From Arthrinium phaeospermum (Eukaryota > Ascomycota > Sordariomycetes > Amphisphaeriales > Apiosporaceae), in assembly GCA_006503535.1 (NCBI GenBank), contig QYRS01000001.1:4960001-5024000 (forward strand): a stretch of 64,000 nucleotides of DNA, written 5' to 3'. The position numbers and the translations under genes are program-made. The notes below the pieces were generated by a model. It was not told the DNA's origin, ran no database searches, and saw only the letters and a program-made list of their open reading frames with translations. This document shows, piece by piece, positions 23,301 to 34,654 of this stretch (position 1 is its first letter; every line of letters begins with the position of its first letter).

Positions 23301-24843
23301 GAGCGTCATTGACATGCTGAACATGCGCGACTTCGCCAACGCCGTCGTCGGTGTCCCTGGCGACGGTTTGAACGTCGAGCAGCGAAAGCTTCTCACCATT
23401 GGTGTCGAGCTGGCGGCCAAGCCCAAGCTCCTTCTCTTCCTGGACGAACCCACTTCCGGTCTTGACTCCCAGAGTGCCTGGGCCATTTGCGCCTTCCTCC
23501 GCAAGCTCGCTGACGCGGGCCAGGCCGTGCTCTGCACCATCCACCAGCCCAGCGCCGTCTTGTTCCAGGAGTTCGATAGGTTACTGTTCCTCGCCAAGGG
23601 CGGCAAGACAGTCTACTTCGGCGACATTGGCACCAACTCGCGCACCCTGCTGGACTACTTTGAGGGCAACGGCGCCCGCACCTGTGAGGACACTGAGAAC
23701 CCGGCCGAATACATGCTCGACGTCGTCAACAACATGGGCGTCGACTGGCACGCCACCTGGAAGCAAAGCCCCGAAGCCGCCCACGTCATCCGTCATCTCG
23801 ACGAGATCCACGCCGAGACGTCGCAGTGGGTCAACAGCGACGCCGACAACGCCGACACGCACCTCTACAGCGAGTTTGCCGCGCCCCTTTCCCTCCAGGT
23901 CCGGACCGTCACGACCCGTGTGTTCCAGCAGTACTGGCGCACGCCGTCGCACATCTTCGCCAAGTGTGCCCTCAGTGTCGCGGCGGGTCTGTTCATCGGT
24001 TTCTCCTTCTGGCGCCCCCCGAACACCTTGGCTGGCATGTCGGTCGTGCTGTTCGGCGTCTTCATGATTACCACCATCTTCCAAACTCTTGTGGGTCAGA
24101 TCCAGCCCTTCTTCGTCACGCAGCGCTCCCTCTACGAGGTGCGCGAGAAGCCCAGCAAGGCGTACTCGTGGAAGGCCTTCATCGCGGCCAACATCCTGGT
24201 CGAGATTCCCTACCAGATCTTCGCCGGTATCCTGCTGTTTGCTTGCGTCTACTACCCCGTCGCCTCGATCCAGAGCTCCGACCGCCAGATCTTGGTGTTG
24301 CTGTACATCATCCAGTTCTTCATCTACGCCGGCACCGTCGCCCAGATGACCGTCGCCGCCATGCCCGACACGCAGTCCGCCGGCGCCATCGTCACGCTCC
24401 TGGTCATGATGTCGCTCATGTTCTGCGGTGTCCTGCAGAGCCCCGCCAACCTCGAGGCCACCGGCTTCTGGGTCTTCATGTACCGCCTCTCGCCCTTCAC
24501 CTACTGGGTCGGCGGCATCGTGGCGACGGAGCTGCACGGCCGCGCCGTCGAGTGCGCGCCCTCGGAGATGTCCGTCTTCAGCCCGCCCTCGGGCCAGACC
24601 TGCGCCCAGTACCTGCAGGACTACCTGTCGGTCGCGCCCGGCAAGCTGCAGAACCCCGACGCGACCGCGGACTGCAACTACTGCAGCCTGACCGTCGCCG
24701 ACCAGTTCATGGCCGGCGTCGGCATCTCGTGGGACGACCGCTGGCGCAACTTCGGCATCGTCTGGGCGTACGTCTTCTTCAACATCTTCGTGACGGTCTT
24801 GGTGTACTACGTGTTCCGCGTGGCCAAGTGGAAGAGGAAGTAG
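20342..24843 (+). CDS. PDR-type (ABCG) full-size ABC multidrug transporter
   Basis: Two exons, 20342..23135 and 23198..24843 (62-nt intron, GTAAGC...CAACAG), give 1479 aa in the (NBD-TMD)2 order of fungal pleiotropic drug resistance pumps. NBD1 has the fungal-type degenerate Walker [10 protein letters not shown] (about residue 182, Cys for Lys), signature VSGGERKR (about 299) and Walker B followed by [14 protein letters not shown]1 follows, ending with a Cys-containing loop. NBD2 has a normal Walker [10 protein letters not shown] (about 883), a degenerate signature ([15 protein letters not shown]), and [16 protein letters not shown]2 ends FRVAKWKRK. The intron falls just after YVQQQ in NBD2. 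The product should pump hydrophobic compounds, azoles or steroids at the plasma membrane (family knowledge); the exact orthologue is not assigned. Confidence 0.95.
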
Positions 24844-25713
24844 AGGAAGAAGACCGACGACGGCATCATCTTACTTTCTTTTCAACAACAGAATATTTCC
24901 TTTTATGTGTACACACTTGATATCCCCCTTTGGCATAGAGTAACGATGTTACGTCTTGAGAATGGTTTTGGTTGGGTTTGGGTCGGGGTTGGTTTGGGCC
25001 AGTTAGAAATTTAGAGAATGCGGGCGGCGGCTAGGATAGAAAACCCGCGCAGGCCCAAGGAACAAGGGAGAGAGAGAGAAGAGCGAGCGATATTATGACA
25101 TTAAACCCATTTCTAATACATTCGTTTATACCAACTTCAATAACTAAGAGATTCGAATAATTGTGAATCCGACGACGGTGAATAACTAGATTGTCAGCTT
25201 TGATGTCAATGTCATGTAACTTAGTCTTCTCTGGGCCAGCACCGTTGACAGAGGTCAGAGTTGTCGGATGGCCTTGGTGAGGGGCTGCTGGACAGTGGTG
25301 CGGGGCGCCTTGGCACCCCACGGTGTTCTTGCTAGATTGCCCTGGGGCACTTGACAGCGATGTGCACCTCCACGAATTGGATAACAGGAGCAGGCATGGC
25401 AAACGTATCTTTTTTATTTGTCCAGCTGAGTACAGCAAGCAGTCAAGAAGCATGAACGACCATATTTAATTGCCCATTCCTTTACTGGCATAAGAGGCGG
25501 CGCGTTGGAGCAGAAATCGGGATAGCCTCGGCTAATCCTTCCCAAGCCCAACGATAGCAGTGTTGCAACGAAAGTCCTGTCTGCACCAAATTTGTTCAAT
25601 CAAGTTGAGCTCATCCCACACACAAACGATATACGAATGCCCGCCTAACCACGGCACTACCTTTCCAATGCATATCCATTCTTGTCTTTTGACATTCAAT
25701 ACAGCTGCTGGTT
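24844..25713. other. Intergenic region
   Basis: About 870 nt: the 3' UTR of the transporter (T-rich, then GGTTTGGG/GGTTGGG runs near 24965-25000) and the helicase promoter. No gene is called. Confidence 0.4.
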
Positions 25714-28700
25714 ATGTTGCGATGTCTTCGACCGTCCTTGGCAGATGTGAAAGCCGGCTACCGCATTGACCTGCGCATGCCATGGCGGGCCATCAGAGAC
25801 TTGAACAGCGTCCGCCGCCAGCGCTTCTCTGATGCTACGTGCCAGCCGCCTCGGGCTACCCCCGCCGGACCGTTTGGGCGTGAGAGCCTTACGACTGAAG
25901 CGCCCGGAGCCATCCATACTCCGGTATCCGACGACTTGAAGTCGAAGCTCGTCGAGGCCCAGACCGAAGTGTACAACCTCTGCGCCCGCCTCAGGCTTGG
26001 GCCGGAATTCAATTTGTCTGCTTCCAGCAAGTGGTCCCCCACGCTGCGTAAGGGCCTCAAGGCCGTCCGGTTCGACATTTCCGTGCCTGAGCTGGAATTG
26101 AGCGTGTGCAATGTATCCGAGGATGCGGCGTCGGCGGGCGTCGCGGCTTGCCTCGCTTTCAAGGCCGAATTTGAGCAGATGGTGCAGTCGGGCAGCGTGC
26201 CGGTCAGATACCAGGGCCGAGAGACAGGACTTACTGTCGAGATGGCCTCTGATTTCATCAACTTCTACTGCCAAAACGTTCGCGACAAAATAAACCCCCG
26301 CATTAGATACACGAGCGATGACCATGGCTTTGTACATGCGACTGCCCATGCGGGGGGTGCGGGCAGCGTAGTCGCTGTTGCGATGTCAAGCGAGGAGGCT
26401 TCAAGGTTCGCCATGATGGCGACGGCGATCCGTTTAGCCAGGAAGAAACCCGATATGGTGATCAAATTCCACCAGCATCGCAAGCGGCGAGCAAGAATGT
26501 CGCCCATCCCCCTCCATCTCCCATCCGGCGTACTCGAGATAATGGGAAGCGTCACTCAAGCAGCTTTGGAGCAGGAATCAACACTTGACGGGACCGCATC
26601 TGTCTCGGATTTGACAGCGATTGATGGTCGACCATTCGGTCGCTATCCATGGCCTAGCGGATCAAGCAAGGACAGCTTTAATCAGTCATTACAGCGGCGT
26701 CTTTGGACTTTCGAGACGGCCCCAGAGTTCAAAAAGATGCGCACACATTTGGCTTCGTTACCGATGAGCCATCATCGCGAACAGGTACTAAACTTGATCC
26801 GGGACGCACAAAACCCCTTCTCCATCGTCGTTGGTGCAACGGGGTCGGGAAAGACCACGCAGGTGCCCCAGATCCTCTTGGACGACGCCATCAAGCATGG
26901 CGAAGGAGCCGACTGCAACATTATATGCACACAACCTCGCCGGATTGCGGCAACATCGGTGGCCGCACGTGTCGCGGCGGAAAGGGGCGAGAGGATAGGC
27001 GAAAGTGTCGGGTACCGCGTTCGCTTTGATGCCAAGCTTCCCCGGCCACACGGCAGTATAACCTTCTGTACTACCGGCATCCTGCTGGCACAACTCAAAG
27101 CAGACGCCGATGGCGTTCTGAACTACGCCTCCCATATCGTGGTTGACGAGGTGCATGAGCGCGACCTCCCGACCGACCTTCTCATTGCCCTGCTCAAGAA
27201 AGCCATCAAGTGGCGCCAAAAGCGTCGTCTTCCAGTGCCCAAGGTCGTGCTCATGAGTGCTACTCTGGACACCGAGTTGTTTGCCAATTATCTAGGCACG
27301 CCGGAGAAGAGAGACAGGAAAGCTGCACCGGCACCCTCCATCTTTGTCCCTGGTCGGACTTTCCCAATCCAAGACCATTTTCTGGATGAGATCGTGCCAG
27401 ATCTGTACGGGAGCCACCCATCTGCTATGGAAACTCTGCTCCGGCAACGAACCAAGGTGAAGAGGTATCTCGACCAAGAAATTGGCACGGAGGTGGACGT
27501 AGCCTTTTCTATCGAAGCCAACTTTCCAAAAGGAGAATCATCCACAGACCAGACCAATAATACCGGCGGCACAAATGGCTCCGGTGCAGACATCTCCACA
27601 GGAGAACGAGATGAAGAGTTCGTCCCTGTGGAACTTGTTGCAGCGGTAGTGGCGCGTGTTGCTGAGACGACGGAAGCTGGCGCAATTCTTGTCTTCCTTC
27701 CGGGCCTGAAGGAGATCCTGGAAACAGAAAGAGCGCTCGGATATGATATATTCAACGTTGGATTCCGCAAGATGTCCAACTATCGTATTTATCGTTTGCA
27801 CTCGTCGGTGCCTCGAGAAGACCAAAATGCCGTGTTTGAGGATCTGCCGCCTGGCTGCCGCAAAATCATCCTATCGACTAACATTGCCGAGACATCGGTG
27901 ACGGTGCCTGACGTCCAGCATGTTGTTGACGCGGGTAAGCTGAGAGAGAAACGGTACGATCAACTGACGGGGGTAGGCGGCCTGCGGTGCGTCTGGGAGA
28001 GCAAGTCCAATTCAAGGCAGCGTGCCGGTCGTGCCGGCCGCGTCCAAAATGGCTTCTACTACGCCCTCTTCTCTCGCGAGCGCTACGCTCGAATGGCATC
28101 CACCGGCTTACCTGAGCTGCTCCGGAGTGACCTTCAGGGCGCATGTCTCGCCGTCAAGAAGCACTCCCCTCAGGGCATCAACGATTTCATGTCCCAATGT
28201 ATCCAACCGCCACCACCGGCCGCGGTCACCGCCGCAGTTCAGCACCTGAAACGCATCAAAGCCTTGACGAGAGACGGAGAGCTTACGCCACTGGGCCGAC
28301 TGCTGGCCAGCCTACCTGTTCACCCCACACTGGCCAAGATGATTGTTATGGGTGTCATTTTCCGCTGCTTGGACCCCATGATTATCTTGGGGGCCGCATC
28401 AGGCGAGACGCGATTGTTCGTAGTCCCGCTGCCCGGCCAGCGAGAGGACGCCAAGGAAAGCCACCGAGAGTTTAGCGGACATGAGAGCGACCATATATCG
28501 ATGCTTCAAGCATATGACGAGTTGAGAACCTGCAGGGCCGAATACGGCGAAGAGTTGGCCAGAGACCGAGCCCTGACCAGCTACCTCCACTGGAATACTT
28601 TTAACTCTATCCACAGGAGCGCCCAGTCGATCCTCGATGTTCTCATCCGATGCGGACTGGCACCCGCCAGCGACCATGGCTTCTCATCCGAGCTCCAGTA

Positions 28701-29553
28701 CGGCCCTCCGTCGCTGAACGCCAATTCTAAGAATCATGAACTCATACGTGGTCTCCTCGCCGCTGGCCTGAGCCCCAACCTGGCGGCCAAGAGCAGCTCC
28801 AGGCGCCAATTTACGCCCAGGGACGGATCAGCTGTTGTCATTCGTCATTCCTCGCAAAACGCCGCAAGCTTTAACAAGAACTTTGTGGATCGGTCGCTTC
28901 AGGGCACTCTCATCGCCTTCAGCGAGCTGGAGCGCATGGACGCGGGGAGTGATGTGCTCTTTGCCCGCGACACGACCATTGTGCCTCCCCTGACGGCCTT
29001 GCTGTTGGCCGATGACGAGGTTCGGGCCGATGCAAAGAACGTTGTCACGCTGGGCGGGTGGCTGGAGTTTCTTGTCAAAACCACAGGTGCGACAGATGTC
29101 GGAGAGACCGTTGGTGGTGATGGCAGCCCGGACAGTTCCCATCACAGCTTGGACGTCCTGCTTCGGTTCAAGTCGTTCCTGAATGCGATGTTGAATCGCG
29201 CCTACGGTGACCTGTCCAAACTGCAGCGACTGCATCACGTGGATGAATGTGAGGAGGCGGAAGACGAAGAGGCGGAGGAGGAGGAAGAAGAAGAAGATGG
29301 GCCCTTTTCGCCGCAGCAGTCGGCCCCTCTGGCCGAACCTTCCATGTCACTCCCGGATTTTGTCGAGGATTCCTTGCGGACGATCGCGACCAACGCCGTC
29401 GTGGTCGTCCTGGATGAAATGAAGAAGCAGCCCGTGCCGAAAGAAGAGATCACCGTTTCGGCCGCTCCGGCGACTCCTGCCATTGTCACGAATCGGCGAG
29501 AACCGCGTTCGGGTGCGAAACGAATCGATTTGGAGCCCCCTCGGGATTTATAA
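25714..29553 (+). CDS. DEAH/RHA-family RNA helicase
   Basis: A single exon of 1279 aa. The helicase core begins about residue 350. Motif I is GATGSGKTTQ (about 374), Ia is CTQPRRIAA, II is DEVH (478-481), III is SAT (515-517), V is STNIAETSVTV and VI is QRAGRAGRV (about 769). Winged-helix, ratchet and OB-fold parts follow. These features place it in the DHX29/30/36/57-like RHA group of processive RNA helicases. The N-terminus is Arg-rich with few acids, which could be a mitochondrial presequence (inference). An acidic run (EEAEDEEAEEEEEEEDGP) lies near residue 1190. It likely acts on structured RNA, for example in translation or organelle RNA handling. Intact, with no sign of transfer. Confidence 0.92.
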   Translation: MLRCLRPSLADVKAGYRIDLRMPWRAIRDLNSVRRQRFSDATCQPPRATPAGPFGRESLTTEAPGAIHTPVSDDLKSKLVEAQTEVYNLCARLRLGPEFNLSASSKWSPTLRKGLKAVRFDISVPELELSVCNVSEDAASAGVAACLAFKAEFEQMVQSGSVPVRYQGRETGLTVEMASDFINFYCQNVRDKINPRIRYTSDDHGFVHATAHAGGAGSVVAVAMSSEEASRFAMMATAIRLARKKPDMVIKFHQHRKRRARMSPIPLHLPSGVLEIMGSVTQAALEQESTLDGTASVSDLTAIDGRPFGRYPWPSGSSKDSFNQSLQRRLWTFETAPEFKKMRTHLASLPMSHHREQVLNLIRDAQNPFSIVVGATGSGKTTQVPQILLDDAIKHGEGADCNIICTQPRRIAATSVAARVAAERGERIGESVGYRVRFDAKLPRPHGSITFCTTGILLAQLKADADGVLNYASHIVVDEVHERDLPTDLLIALLKKAIKWRQKRRLPVPKVVLMSATLDTELFANYLGTPEKRDRKAAPAPSIFVPGRTFPIQDHFLDEIVPDLYGSHPSAMETLLRQRTKVKRYLDQEIGTEVDVAFSIEANFPKGESSTDQTNNTGGTNGSGADISTGERDEEFVPVELVAAVVARVAETTEAGAILVFLPGLKEILETERALGYDIFNVGFRKMSNYRIYRLHSSVPREDQNAVFEDLPPGCRKIILSTNIAETSVTVPDVQHVVDAGKLREKRYDQLTGVGGLRCVWESKSNSRQRAGRAGRVQNGFYYALFSRERYARMASTGLPELLRSDLQGACLAVKKHSPQGINDFMSQCIQPPPPAAVTAAVQHLKRIKALTRDGELTPLGRLLASLPVHPTLAKMIVMGVIFRCLDPMIILGAASGETRLFVVPLPGQREDAKESHREFSGHESDHISMLQAYDELRTCRAEYGEELARDRALTSYLHWNTFNSIHRSAQSILDVLIRCGLAPASDHGFSSELQYGPPSLNANSKNHELIRGLLAAGLSPNLAAKSSSRRQFTPRDGSAVVIRHSSQNAASFNKNFVDRSLQGTLIAFSELERMDAGSDVLFARDTTIVPPLTALLLADDEVRADAKNVVTLGGWLEFLVKTTGATDVGETVGGDGSPDSSHHSLDVLLRFKSFLNAMLNRAYGDLSKLQRLHHVDECEEAEDEEAEEEEEEEDGPFSPQQSAPLAEPSMSLPDFVEDSLRTIATNAVVVVLDEMKKQPVPKEEITVSAAPATPAIVTNRREPRSGAKRIDLEPPRDL

Positions 29554-30189
29554 AGTGCCGTGCAGGCTGCGGAGACGTGATATGGGACGTTTCGTCGGTG
29601 GACAGGCCGCCTACCAATCTGACAACACTCGGTTGCTTTTGTGGGATAGCAACTTGAGAAACTGTATTTGGTGGTGGTGTACCGGATGATCTTGTGTATT
29701 ATGCTTGACAAAGGGGGGAGGGGGCGAAAGGGAGATGATGGTTGCATTGTTTTGGTTGTTCTGCCTGGTAACATTGCGTATATACCCGTGTATTAAACTG
29801 ATAATATATGTCTAGATTCCTATTCGAGCAATGGAGATCTGTTGTTGCCTTCGTGATTCATCCGGCGCTGAATATGAAGTATGGTTTGCATAACATCAGG
29901 GTTATAATTTCTCGACTCCGTCGTCGGTGGAGCTGTTTCAAATATATATGACATGGTAACGACAGTGGAAAAGAAAAGTCGAACAGAGGTTTGCAGCACA
30001 CACCGCATAGACCGGTGAAATATGTCCCTCATCGTCCCCTGACAGATTCAACGAGGGACATTGCTCGACAGTCTCCATTCTCTCATCCTCCAGATCCCTT
30101 TCCTCTCCTATCCCGTCATGGCCCTCGCAAAAGTCCCATGTGAGGGAGCTTGCAGCTGACCACGACCAATACCCCCTCTATCGCCTCCT
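29554..30189. other. Intergenic region between convergent genes
   Basis: About 640 nt holding the 3' ends of the helicase (+) and the small gene (-). G-rich run near 29712-29725. Nothing else is seen. Confidence 0.4.
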
Positions 30190-30561
30190 TCACATGCCAA
30201 AAAAGGCCGCCCGGGGATCGCCGTCGCCGCCGTCGCTGGCCAGCACGTCGGAAGTGGCCGTCTGCAGCCAGCCGACGACGGCGTCGAGTAGCGGGCGGAA
30301 GACCTGCGAGAAGGCCACCTCGACCACCGCCTCCACGGCCTCGAAGCCGTCGGGGAGGACCAGTTCTCTCTTCTGCTCGAGCAGGGAGGCGAGTTCATGC
30401 TTCAGCAGCGCGAGCTGGTCCTCGAGATAGGTGCGGCTGAGCTGGAGGGTGTGGCGGCCCTGGGCTAGGTCGCCGCCGAAGTGGCGGGTTAGGGTGGCGC
30501 GGAGGTGGGTGCGCATCAGGGTGCGCAGGGTGTCTGGGTTGAAGGTGGCGAGGGCGGACAT
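30190..30561 (-). CDS. Small hypothetical protein, 123 aa
   Basis: An intronless frame from ATG 30561. The protein is Leu/Ala/Arg-rich with helical character: LRTLMRTHLRATLTRHFGG, then LEDQLALLKHELASLLEQ, which could form a coiled coil, then an amphipathic C-terminal half ending DPRAAFFGM. GC-rich codon use like the neighbouring real genes and a TATA-like box 50 nt upstream favour a real gene. No signal peptide and no known domain recognised. Function unknown. Confidence 0.55.
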   Translation of the reverse strand: MSALATFNPDTLRTLMRTHLRATLTRHFGGDLAQGRHTLQLSRTYLEDQLALLKHELASLLEQKRELVLPDGFEAVEAVVEVAFSQVFRPLLDAVVGWLQTATSDVLASDGGDGDPRAAFFGM

Positions 30562-30609
30562 GGTTGGGCTGGTATGGCTGGATCGTGATGTTCAAGGGGT
30601 GGGGAAGGC

Positions 30610-30616
30610 TTATATG
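30610..30616 (-). promoter_or_regulatory. TATA-like box of the small hypothetical gene
   Basis: The minus strand reads CATATAAG about 50 nt before the ATG at 30561. The distance is reasonable for a core promoter; the evidence is only positional. Confidence 0.35.
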
Positions 30617-31139
30617 GTGATGAACGAGGCGCGAAGACAGGAGGTAGTGTTTTGTTTTATGCGGGTGTGCAGACTTGCTTGGTTGGGAGTGGTTGACTCG
30701 AAGGATGTGAGGCTTGATATACCAGGTCTTCCGATGACATATCTCGTGAAGGAAATGGGGTTTACTTATACACTTCCGACATGCGCATGTACAACACACC
30801 AGCTTAATACGCATCTTGGCTCTTGTCGAACACCGTGAGCAACACGTCCAAGTCGTGCATTCTACAGTCTCTCAGGGCTGAGGCTATCTACGACATCCAA
30901 CATACAATTCTGGAACACGGACAGGGTGTTTACTGGGCGCGGGGACTAACCCAGCGGATATTGTAGAGGCCCGCAGCCTGTCTCCTGGGGTAGTGCAGAC
31001 TAAGCATCTAGAGCCGTTGAGCTACTGCGCGTGAAACGGTGGAGTCGAACGGCCTTAGTGCCCGGGGTGCAAGACGACCGTACCTTGACCTCAAGAACTC
31101 TGCTGGGATGCAAGTAGCGCCAGCCTTGGCCACAAATCA
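30617..31139. other. Intergenic region
   Basis: About 520 nt with no called gene. A tRNA-like T-loop string near 31040 was examined and rejected. This marks the start of the sparse, relic-rich half of the window. Confidence 0.4.
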
Positions 31140-31310
31140 TCCACACCCTCTCTGGGAGCCCCTGTAGTTCCTCGTGGGTTGTGGCCTCATATTGACAAGA
31201 CATCCCGGAACTCCCAATCTAAGCATCCCAGTAAAGGTCACGCCGGCATGTCTTGGTCGGTTGGGATAGAGAAATACCCCTGTGGATATCCTAGTCGGCA
31301 TCCCTACAGG
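31140..31310 (-). pseudogene. Decayed protein fragment related to the relic at 36.7 kb
   Basis: In two minus-strand frames the segment reads QPVG, STGVFLYPNRP, GMLRLGVPG, then in a second frame CQYEATTHEELQGLPERVW. The plus strand at 36660-36850 reads QPVG, TTGAFFYPS, GMLRFGFRGPSEY, LTTYEQLYGLPDRELP in one frame. The order of blocks is the same, so both are remnants of one unknown gene. The copy here is frameshifted. Confidence 0.45.
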
Positions 31311-31580
31311 CTGCAGATGGGAAGTGGCACCCAGAATGAACAGGGTAGAAACGCGCAAGGCCCCCTGTCGGTATCCCTGCCACTGTAACCCCACGATGTC
31401 TCCCACGTTTGTACGTGGCCCGATTTAATCACCAGATCAGGTCACCAGGGTATGGAGGGACGTACATAGGGTCCACCTCAGCAGAACATGGATGCCGCAA
31501 GTCCATGTTCTGATCCTCGCCATAGTCGCAAGGATGCTACATGAGGCAACAGGAGGCCTGCGCTAGCGACGGTTGTTGTG

Positions 31581-31743
31581 CAGTAGCTCGTAGCCTTGTA
31601 CAGTAGCTCATGGCCTTGTGCAGTAGCTCGTAGAGCATCGTACAGTAGCTCGTAGCATCGTACAGTAGCTCGTAGCATCGTACAGTAGCTCGTAACATTG
31701 TGCAGTAGCCCGTAGCAGTGTACAGTAGCCCCCGAGAATTCTA
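31581..31743 (+). repeat. Minisatellite, about eight 20-bp units
   Basis: Contiguous units start at 31581, 31601, 31621, 31643, 31663, 31683, 31703 and 31723. The consensus is CAGTAGCTCGTAGCATCGTA; the third unit is 22 nt and the last 21 nt. Units decay toward the right. It lies in gene-free DNA. Confidence 0.9.
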
Positions 31744-33137
31744 CAGACTACTGTACAAAGCAGCAAGAAGGTTCCGGCCCCCCATGCGAACATCCCGGCA
31801 ACTGTTACGCCGCTTCTTTTCTCCGTTTCACCCCAGAGAAGGACGTCGTGGCAATAAATTGGCACCGCTCATCATATTCCACAGGGGGCTATCACGTTGG
31901 AGTTCTCGTTTGACATAATAGAAGTGACTTTCTAGACTACCAAGACTTGCACTGAACATTGGACATACAAGCCACTACAGACACCGGAAGGTAACTGGAA
32001 TAAACGATGACTACGAAGGGGATAAACGGAATAACCAGTTATTACAATCTCATGCGGATGATGGCCGACATTATTATCCCGGTGCCATTTCTAGTGTTTC
32101 CTATTGAATCCCACGGATGAAGCCACTTGTGTGAGTGTATGTCTATGAGTGGGAGAGGCTACCAAGTTCGAGAGAGCCGGAAGAACAACGCATGTTGGAG
32201 AGCCCGGCCAGGGTGGCAAAGGCCCCGTGCTTACAGTCTCTTGTCGGATTCAGTCACAGAGGCTTGTCGTCCGAGCTCCAGGCTCCTAGTGATCCATACC
32301 CATGATCCCCGGTACAGAGGGCGTCCACCGTCGTATCTCGTCTATATTGCCAAGAGCCGGGGCCCATCACCACCAGCCTTGCCAAGCCTGCTATCTCCAT
32401 AGCATTGTGGATTACTGTCAGCGCTGCAAATAGACTCCACATCGAGAGAAATGGATCATTTGCACCCCTGGACTTCGCCAAGGACATGGTCTTCTTGCCG
32501 TCTTCGTCCTGATCGACCTGCCGATTCCCGCTAGGGCTAGGTGTGGGTTCATACCTGTGGTCTGGCTCCCTTGACACTGCATGTATTACGCAGAAGCATC
32601 CAGCAACGGCCACTCGGATGGAATAGATTAGTTCAATGCCGACTGCATTGCTCACTAACTGACATCCATTCTTCATGTCACACAACAAGCAAGTGTCCTC
32701 CAATCAAATGTATTCTAGCCGATCTACGACCTTTCGCATCGTCGCAAAAGCTAGTGACCGTTTGCCCATCCCTTATCCTTATCTCTACCAGCTCAATCGG
32801 TTTTGCTGAGGGACCCAGCTGCATTTGCACCAACATGCATGCAATTGCCCAAAAGACGGTTGACGCTAGGCAGCTTAGCGTGCTTGCTGCAACATTCTGG
32901 GAAAGAACCACGGGTCAAATGTAGACTCACGTAGTAAAACGTGAAGGAACGAAACGCTGGGGGTACTGAAATTTCGCGCCCGTCTGGCCTGTCTTGAGTT
33001 TCTTTCCTTTTCTACTTTGGCCTCAAGTCCGAGAAGCGTATGTGCAGCACCCTGTAGTGAGCGTGTATGGGTTTTTACTAATTCTATAAAGAACCAGAAC
33101 AATCGAATACCCTTTTTCCAAGCTTTTTAAGCAGATT
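31744..33137. other. Intergenic region
   Basis: About 1.4 kb with balanced base composition and only short scattered frames. I see no gene in it. Confidence 0.4.
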
Positions 33138-33841
33138 GTGAGTACATACGCTCTATTGGTATGATGGCGGGAGTGCTAACTGATGACATAGGAATCATAC
33201 GTACACACACATACCGTCACCACCACCATGGCGCCCATCGAGCAACAGCACCAGCGCCAACACCAACACCACCGCCACCACCGGCCCGGCCCCGACCAAC
33301 GCTCCGTCCCCGTCCCCGGCCCCAAGCCTGGACTCGAGTCGCTGCCTCTGCCGACAAGGCCAAAGTGCGGGCCCTGAAGGCCAAGGCCAAACTCGCCGTC
33401 GCCTCCGCCGAGGCCGCCAAGAAGAAGGCCGATGAACTGGCCAAGAAGGTCGGCAAGGCTGTCGCGCCCCCTGCCGCTGCCGCTGCCGCTGCTGGTCCTG
33501 CCGCCGCCACCGCCGCTACCGCCGCCGCTGCTGCTGCCCCTGCCCCTGCCGCTGCTGCTACTGCTCCTGCCGCTGCTGCCGCCACTGCTCCTGCAACGCC
33601 CCCGCCGCGCGCCGCCAGCCGTCCGAGCTCGGCCCCGGCCCGTGCCGTCCGCCTCCCCATTGGCCGCTGCCGGAGCTCGCGCCGCCTTCGCCCAGGCCGC
33701 CAGCCGCTCGTCTTCGTCGTCGGGCGATCCCACGGGGATCGAGTCGAGCCGCGGCTCGACGCCAATGTCTCGCCGTACCCTTCGGGGCGGAAGACGATAG
33801 GTCTTCCTCGAACGCCGAAGGTGCATCGGAAACAATCATGA
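33138..33841 (+). pseudogene. Family TCC copy A: leader intron, Pro-rich part and Ala-rich coiled coil, hydrophobic segment lost
   Basis: A 54-nt leader intron (33138..33191, GTGAGT...GTGCTAACTGATGACATAG) is nearly identical to that of the copy at 47.2 kb. An ATG follows at 33229 (ATGGCGCCC). The segment WTRVAAS matches WTRVAAPGD in the 42.2 kb copy. ADKAKVRALKAKAKLAVAS then follows at once and matches the coiled-coil exon there. The DNA encoding the hydrophobic segment and its intron is missing. After the coiled coil comes a long GCT/GCC-type repeat (about 33470-33600, poly-Ala with Pro and Thr). The 3' part, GGTGCATCGGAAACAATCATG near 33820, recurs at about 56170 in the 56 kb copy. The T/P-rich frame and the coiled-coil frame join only with a shift, so the copy is probably dead or remodelled. 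Confidence 0.6.
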
Positions 33842-34654
33842 GGGTGGATTGTGGGATTGCTATCATTACAATGCGGATGAATTTGTGGAGGAATAGCGCG
33901 AGAAGCTAGCGCAATTATTAGAGCAAGAATACCGCGAAGCGTAGATCGCTACCACCAATGAAGGATTTTGAAACCCGCGTCGCCGAGCGCCGGAACCCTG
34001 AGACCCTATACATTTCCTGATCCAGACCAAATGCTGCCTTACGTATTGTGCTTATATGTCCCCTTTTCGTAAGATCTGAGACTAGGGATGTAAATGTTCC
34101 ATGTTCAGCTAACACCGAAAGGTGGTATACTTGTACGTCCATGGATGTCCCAGGCACCTAGCGGCTGCGACACACAATAGAGGACCTAATCAGGTCGACC
34201 CACCCAGACAGATGCTCCAGAATAAGCCCAGTTTCAAAGACAATAAGTAGGTACTTATCCTTATCTCCGTTCAATTCTAAGGGCACTCAAGCACTGCCCA
34301 CCCGAAACCGTTGTCGCCAGATGCCTTAGCGGCTTTCTACGCGAGATGGAGCAAAATATCGAATGAATGTAGAAGGAACGAATTAAGATCAAGAGGTAGA
34401 TGGAGCTTCATGTTGGCTGTCCGCTTCTAGAAATCCTTTCCATTGTTCCGCCTTCGAAGAACCCGTATGTCACCCCAAAGCAACGCGGTTGTGATCATAT
34501 ACAGATGACTCCGTAGACGAACCACTACCATATTTCGTTTTCGAAAGCTTCTTTACAGCATCGTAGGTCCTTTTGAACGCTCCCTGGGTGGACGAGAAGC
34601 AGAAAGAACCATGCTGATGTACAGTTTCATCCATTCATCCATCCATCCACCAAG
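33842..34654. other. Intergenic region
   Basis: About 800 nt with no called gene. It ends in a short CATC/ATCC run (34628-34650) directly before the next small gene. Confidence 0.4.

Noticed and set aside
30950..31100. tRNA-like strings (TAGCTCAACGG and a GTTCGACTCC T-loop on the minus strand)
   Set aside because: The order and spacing are wrong for a cloverleaf and no acceptor stem can be formed.
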